The notes beneath the pieces are model-generated. The model did not search any database. It was not told the DNA's origin and saw nothing but the letters and a program-made list of their open reading frames with translations. A DNA stretch of 64,000 nucleotides from Eucommia ulmoides (Eukaryota; Streptophyta; Magnoliopsida; Garryales; Eucommiaceae): NCBI GenBank assembly GCA_016647705.1, contig CM028338.1:14902240-14966239 (forward strand), read 5' to 3'. The position numbers and the translations under genes were made by a program. Below, one piece after another: positions 58,331 through 64,000 of this stretch (its first letter is position 1; every line of letters begins with the position of its first letter).

Positions 58331-61300
58331 TGATGTACCCCAGATTTGTTTGAAGCAAGAGGAAATAGAGATTAGGAAGAATAGCAAAATAAAGCTTCAT
58401 TCCTCCCTCTCGAAATCCACAAAGGTCCATTCATTATTAGAAAATACAATTTCAATGACTTTTCTAGGCGCCAATTTTGAAAATGTTATTTAGGCCAGAA
58501 TATTGTTTAAAATGGAGTCGCCACCTAGTATGGAGTTAAATGGTGTGATAGGTTACCAGAATTTTAAAAATTCATTTTTTATTTAAAAATAGCCCAAGTT
58601 TTGACTCGTCAAACATTTGGTATTTTACTAGAGATTTCGTTAAAGTTTGGGGGTCGGTTATGCTCAAGAAAGGTGTTAGGCACCTCCAAACACACGTCCG
58701 AAGACGGTACCTAAGTCTAAATAAATGTTCACATTTAAATAAACTCTAAGCAATATTATTTCAATTTGGTTAACAAAATAATTTTCTTTTTAAAGATTAT
58801 CTTTTATGGATTTTAATATAAGGAAAGCAAGTAAATTAACTATCTATCAGCAGTCACAGATAAAACAGGTTGAAAATGAAAATAGTTTTGTATTTTTTTA
58901 ATGCAATGAAAAGCAGTAAACGTTAAACTAAACTAAGCAGAGACAACCCAATAACCGTATGTAAAAATGAAAATGTTTTTGTATTTTTTAACGATTGAAC
59001 CTTATAAATATTGCCTACATATCCCCGTAATCACCGAGAAACAAGTCGACATGTAGTTCCACTATTCAAAGATGAACTAATTTTATTGGATAGGTGACTG
59101 AACCCGTACATATGTTACCTACGTATCTCAGATCACTGAGAATTAGGTTAGCACGTAGTTCATTTGCAAAATGAAATTGATATAATTTTATTATTAAAGG
59201 TAATCAAACCCATATGTGGGTTGCCTACGTACCTTAGCGAATAACCAAGTCAGGTCATCACGTAGTTCATTTAGCGATGACTTTGGTTCTAAGTTTAGTA
59301 ATGCTGATCCTAAGATTTTGATGGACAATTAAAGGTTGATATTTTTTGTGGAACTAACGACTTGATTAAATGTTTCAGTTTATTAGTTCCAAATGATAAA
59401 GATATGATGATAAAGATGATAAAGGATTAAAAAGTTGAAGAATTTGAACAACCTAAGAAAAAACAATTCAGGTTAAATTTCAACTCTTAATATCCCAATT
59501 AGGATCATACACGACACAAAAAGATTTTTTAAATGATTTTTATAAATATGTATATTTTTAATAGGATTCTAATTAGATAAATTATTTGCTCCTATATGTA
59601 ATTGAAAAATAAATATTTATTAAAATTGAATTTAAGTATTTAGTGGAGCTAAGCAAGAAAAGAAATTGGTTAAAGGGGCGAAAATGTTAATAAGAATGAA
59701 TTAAAAACGAGTTTAGAAAAGTGATCTAGCATCCATAAGTCGACAAGTAAGTCGACCGGACAAAGAAGGAAAACTCTCTGTATCTCTCAGTTAACAGCTA
59801 GGTCGACCTGTACTTAACAATAAACTCTCTGCATCTATAAGTCGACAGAGCGATCGACCTGTGAAGATAAATTAAACTCTTTGAATCTCTAAGTCTACAG
59901 ATAGGTCAACCGATGGGCACAAAATCTTTGGCTCGGCTACATCCTGAATCGAGCGGTCAGCTTGTGTGTCTGTTTCAGGATATTATGGAATTCCGGATTT
60001 CAATCTGAAAGTAGCTGTTACTAGCTTTTTTTTGTTAGGATTCATGAGAGATTTTAGGAATTTAATATTATTTGAGATATGCAACACATATTATGTTTTT
60101 CCTATAGATTTGATTCATTAAGTTTGACTATTTCTCAATTTGGTACATATAATTGTTTCTATTCTATTTAATTATTATTGAGAAATATTTGGGGGACTTA
60201 ATTGAGAAGTTTAAAAGTTATAATTAAATGAACTGAACCAGAATGAAGTTTTAATGATATAAAGGGTCTAAAAGAGTAATTAAGTGTCATGATAAATGGG
60301 AACTAGCCGTTAGAAAGCTGATTTTAATCCCCTTTATATAGACCTGCGTTTTTCATATCATTAAGAGAGATCAAGAAATATTACTGAGCTTTTCTAAGAG
60401 AAATCATATTGAGATTTGTGAGAGCTTTTCCAAGAGTCATTCTTGAGAATTATTTGCTGTGAATCATTACTGCTACCAAATCTGAAGTAACATCGCTCTA
60501 ATTATTTTTTTGGTGGATTCTATGTGAGATCTTTCTAAATTACTTTCTATATAGTATTGCTTGATTAATTTTTGAAATTTGATCTTTAGAAATTATTTTC
60601 TAATTTTTTAAAGAAAAATATTTTTTAAACAATTTCTTGAATTAATCTGATTACGTGTTTAATTACGTGCTACCCATTTTTTTTTAAATCAAATTTTGAA
60701 TATATCACTTTTCTATCACTAGTTTTGAGATAATAATTGAGTTTTAATTTATCTGGGGTGGTAGAAGCTCCAAGTGAGAAAAATCACTTGTCAATTTTTA
60801 ATTGGTAAGTTGAGTAGCGGATTAAATACTGTTGGAAGTATTTAATCTAAGGGTAGCTGGTTTCAGTCTCTTCCTGTAAAGAGATTGAGGCAAATAATTC
60901 TTCCTGAATTGAAATGTTTTTGTGTGAATTTTGTAACGGTTCAATCTTTACCGGGTAAAAGGATATTTGGAGTGTTTGTGAGGTTTTGATTCTTTAACCT
61001 TTGTTTTAAAAGAATTAGGTTATTCTTGAGCCTGTAAAAAGTAGAGGTTATTCCTTAGCTTGTGAAAAACAAATTGTAAAGGTTGATTCTGAGCCTGTAA
61101 AAGAATCTTTGTGAGGGTTTGGTTCCTACCTTTAAAGGGATCTTGAGTTTAGTAGGTGCGACTCTCCGTGGGGCTCTGAGGACTGAATTAGTCAAGAGTA
61201 GCTTCATGAACCAGTATAAATTTCTAGTGTGCAATCTTTACTTTATTTATTTTTGTTATTTGGTGTGCACCTAGTTGATTTTATATTTCCGCTGTGATAT

Positions 61301-62451
61301 AAAGATAATAATTAATTTAGGATTAAAATTAATTATTTGAGTTATTAAAGTATTTTTTTTCTCTGATAATTTTTTATTACCCAATTCATCCCCCCCTCTT
61401 GGGTATTTCACTGGGCCAACAAGCAGAGTTCGATTTTATTTGTCCCTGATATAATCAAATATACTATGTACCACCCATGGTGTAATTGATGTTTTTGTCA
61501 TGTTCTTGACGTATTCTTCATATTCTTGATGTTCTTGACATAAATTTGGATAATTTTTACATGGTTTGATAAATTTGACATGTTTTCAACATTTTTTACT
61601 TGGTTACTTGATACACATGATATGTACATGGAACATAAGTATAAAAACTATATGAACATGATATGTACAAGCAAAACTACTATTTTTAAGACAAAATTGA
61701 AGGATCATCACAAAACATACCTAGATTAGAGGAGTGGTCTTTCCCTAAACAAAATACATTATTCTTCTTCTTTGGATCTTCATTGGTGTCCTTGATTGGT
61801 TGCCTTCAACTTCTTGAGATCTTTCTCCAAGATCCTCAAGAACTCCTCTGGGCTGGTATTTCAACAGAATTTCAAACTTTTTATTGAAGAGAAATCTTAG
61901 AAACCCTAATGACCTGATAGGATTACCCGAGCTTAGAGAGAGAAGGTGCAGTTTCCAGACCTCTTCCAAATGAAAACAAGGCCCTTATTTATAGGGAAGG
62001 GAGGCCTGCGCATTGGCCAATGAGCAAGCAATCAAAAGAGGGTCCTTAGGGCTTGTTTAGCCTAGTGGTGACCCCTTCTTGTTTTGATCTTGAATGGATT
62101 TGAACGAATTTAGAAGATTTGGTAAAATTCTCTAAGATCTTTAAAAGTTTTGGTAATGATTACATGTCTAGGTTCAATGATTGGCAATCATTGCAAATTA
62201 TTTGCAGTCATGAGAAATCATTAGTCATCATTACACAAACTTGGATATGATTGGTTGCAGATGGGAGCATTTATGGCTTGAAGTGATGTTTCAGGTTTGG
62301 TTTAGGGGCTAAATACCGGTTACTTTCGCTATTTTGGTTTAGTTGCCACAAATGCTTTGGAGGTTTAATGGATCTAGTATTGATGTGTTATTTGGCATTC
62401 AATACATGACAAGAACACTTGATTTGATGGGCTTTGAATCAGTTCTATTGA
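58331..62451 (-). mobile_element. C LTR, minus strand, split by a D LTR
   Basis: Parts at 58331-59301 and 61422-62451 join into a C LTR in inverted orientation to 54933-57766. The plus-strand start TGATGTACCCCAGATTT corresponds to the AAATCTGGGGTGCATCACA end. The minus-strand TATA (CTATAAATAAGG) lies at 61984-61995. The last 900 bp or so, toward the TGTAGA terminus, are missing because a D' fragment begins near 62452. Confidence 0.8.
59302..61421 (+). mobile_element. D solo LTR inside the C LTR
   Basis: 2120 bp, TGCTGATCCTAAG to GGGCCAACA, in plus coding sense. Flanks AGTAA (59297-59301) and AGCAG (61422-61426) agree at three of five positions, which may be an eroded duplication. The dyad block at 59735-59930 includes AAGTCGACAAGTAAGTCGACC. 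The TATA-like CTTTATATAGACC lies near 60333. Confidence 0.82.
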
Positions 62452-63420
62452 ATTTAAGGTTTTGATGAACAATTAAGTATTGATATTTTTGTGGAACTAA
62501 TAGTTTTATCGAGTGTTTCAGATTTGTAGTTCCATGCATGTAATTAAGAAGAAGACCTGGTGAAAAAAATATAAAGGGTTCAAGATGGACGTAATGAAGA
62601 TGTGAAGAGTTTTGAAGACTTTGAAGAAAATAGGTGAAAACTACTATTTACTTATATACTCTTAATGCAATCTGAATTTGGATCACACACAACACTTAAA
62701 ATGAGTTAATTTTATGTGTGTCATGATAAGAAGTGATAAGTTTAAGATCTTAAAATGAGATATTATATGTGCTCCTTATATAAAATGAATTTGATAATTG
62801 ACCTAATTGAAAAATATGTTTTAAAGTATAAAAAGTTGAGTCAGGTCAATTCGGTCAACTGAGAAAAGTAATTGGTCAACTAAATTAAACAGTGAATTTT
62901 GGAGTTAAAATGAAGTGTTACTAATCCAGTCGGTTAACCAAATGAAGATGGTCGGTTAACCATTTAAAATAGTAGCTGAAATGTTTAAGGAAATTAGCAT
63001 ACTGATCCAAGCGGTCAACCAAATGAAGAGGCTCGGTCAACTGTTTGAGTCAGTAAATGAAATGGTGAAAAAATGATAGACACTGATCCAATCAATCAGT
63101 CAACCGACTAGGTATAGTCGGTCAATCGACTGGCTTTGTGCTAACGGCTATTTGGAAGTAGGCACAGGTCAGGCAACCGATTGATACGGATCGGTCAATC
63201 GACTGATTTAGTTAGGAATTCAGTTGATTTAGTCTCTTAGTCCAAACTATCCATTTTTTATGATCCTAAGAGAGACATTTGGGAGATTTGAATATAATTG
63301 AGCTATTAAAAACCTATTATGTAATCCCTATTGATATGGTCTATATATTTTGAGATTCTCCTAATTTAAATTATTTAATACTTCCTAATTTAAATTATTA
63401 AATTATTTATATTGTGAGAA
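62452..63420 (+). repeat. D' copia LTR fragment
   Basis: Starts abruptly at AAGGTTTTGATGAACAATTA, without the first roughly 10 bases of a D LTR, and follows D' order. The dyad block at 62925-63210 has CGGTTAACCAAATGAAGATG and CGGTCAATCGACTG units. Similarity ends among AT-rich repeats (CCTAATTTAAATTATT twice) near 63420. Confidence 0.72.
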
Positions 63421-64000
63421 ATATATTTTAAAAGACGAAAAAATATTTTAGAAAAATAAAACAATTTATTTTAAGTGAAATCATTTAAGAAAATATATTT
63501 TAAATGGGAAAAAAAATAATAAATAAATAAAAGAAAAGAAAAAACAAACATGTTGAGAAGGGTTTTGTCTTGTAGTGAAGAGAACCAATTAAAAAGAAAA
63601 CTTCATTTTCATGTAAACTAGTTGTAGACCCGCCCAACGTGCGGATTTTGAAAAAATAAATTAAAATTATATTAATAAATATTTAACATTTGACTATTAT
63701 ACACGAAACATTTAGTGTTGTTTCTTTTAATTTAATGTTTAAAAATACTTTTTTTTTTTAAATAACAAAATAATACATTTAGAAAGAAAAATGTCACTTT
63801 CATCACTCTAATTTATTTCTACACTTAAAATTAATAAGCAAAAGAACAACATAAATTTAAGTATTAAGTTCTAACTGGAGATATATAATTTCTTTGACTT
63901 TTTAATGTGTGTTTGAAAAATAACTTTATTTATTGATTTATTTACAATTTTTTTAATTTTGTTTTCAAATCTAACTTTTAAACAATATAATAGCTCTTTG
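63421..64000. other. AT-rich unclassified end of window
   Basis: No gene. The only notable element is ACCCGCCCAACGTGCGG at about 63630-63646, a GC-rich imperfect hairpin in otherwise very AT-rich DNA. Hairpins of this kind are found near the ends of several plant repeat families. Confidence 0.45.

Noticed and set aside
59297-61426. Exact TSD for the D solo LTR
   Set aside because: AGTAA and AGCAG agree at only three of five bases; reported as eroded at best.

Overview
This window looks like nuclear DNA of a flowering plant, probably from gene-poor, pericentromere-like heterochromatin. I find no cellular gene, tRNA or rRNA. Nearly everything that can be classified is LTR-retrotransposon sequence, nested, truncated or reduced to solo LTRs. 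The evidence for a plant is a Ty1/copia element with a TGG(T/C)ATCAGAGC primer-binding site, an Athila-type Gag with a tRNA-Asp primer site, a Tat-type gag-pol, and a chromodomain-bearing chromovirus. The species cannot be read from the sequence. All coding regions carry stops or frameshifts, so none is an intact gene.

Family names used here are my own labels. A = Athila-like, LTR about 1.35-1.7 kb, TGATAGG...CTACCA. C = unclassified, LTR about 2.8 kb, TGTAGA...ATCACA. D and D' = two branches of one Ty1/copia family, LTR about 2.1-2.3 kb, TGTTGATCC...GGGCCAACA in the coding sense. E = solo LTR, probably chromoviral. F = Tat-type gypsy. G = Tekay/Del-type chromovirus.

Layout. 1-1008 is unclassified. 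A C LTR on the minus strand (1009-8292) is split by a complete A element (2424-7819, TSD ATCTT). D' copia LTRs and internal remnants fill 8293 to about 13880. F occupies about 13880-18929 (LTR, gag, protease, RT, RNase H) and resumes at 22379-22887 (integrase); a truncated A element sits between. From 22888 to about 40735 lies the ruin of a plus-strand A element. It holds an E solo LTR (22975-25546, TSD TTGGG) and a full-length D copia element (26594-38764, TSD GTTTA). D in turn holds two A solo LTRs (TSDs GTGAG and GTTAG). From 41797 to 52506 lies G in a tandem LTR-internal-LTR-gag-LTR-end arrangement, with part of its RT replaced by a D LTR fragment. From 52507 to 54932 is a mosaic of four short tandem-repeat arrays. 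From 54933 to 62451 are two C LTRs in inverted orientation, the second split by a D LTR. A D' LTR fragment and AT-rich sequence end the window.

The insertions give a relative clock. The host A element came first, then D and E landed in it, then further A LTRs landed inside D, so family A was active both before and after D.

The least expected signal is regulatory. In every A LTR copy, a block just upstream of the TATA-like box carries several short dyads of the form CACCGC-N-GCGGTG. The centre differs between copies (CTGCAG, CCGCGG, CCTAGG) yet usually stays self-complementary. The CCTAGG form also occurs in the E LTR, which is otherwise unrelated. D and G LTRs carry analogous arrays with other dyads (GGTCGACC, AGACCNGGTCT).
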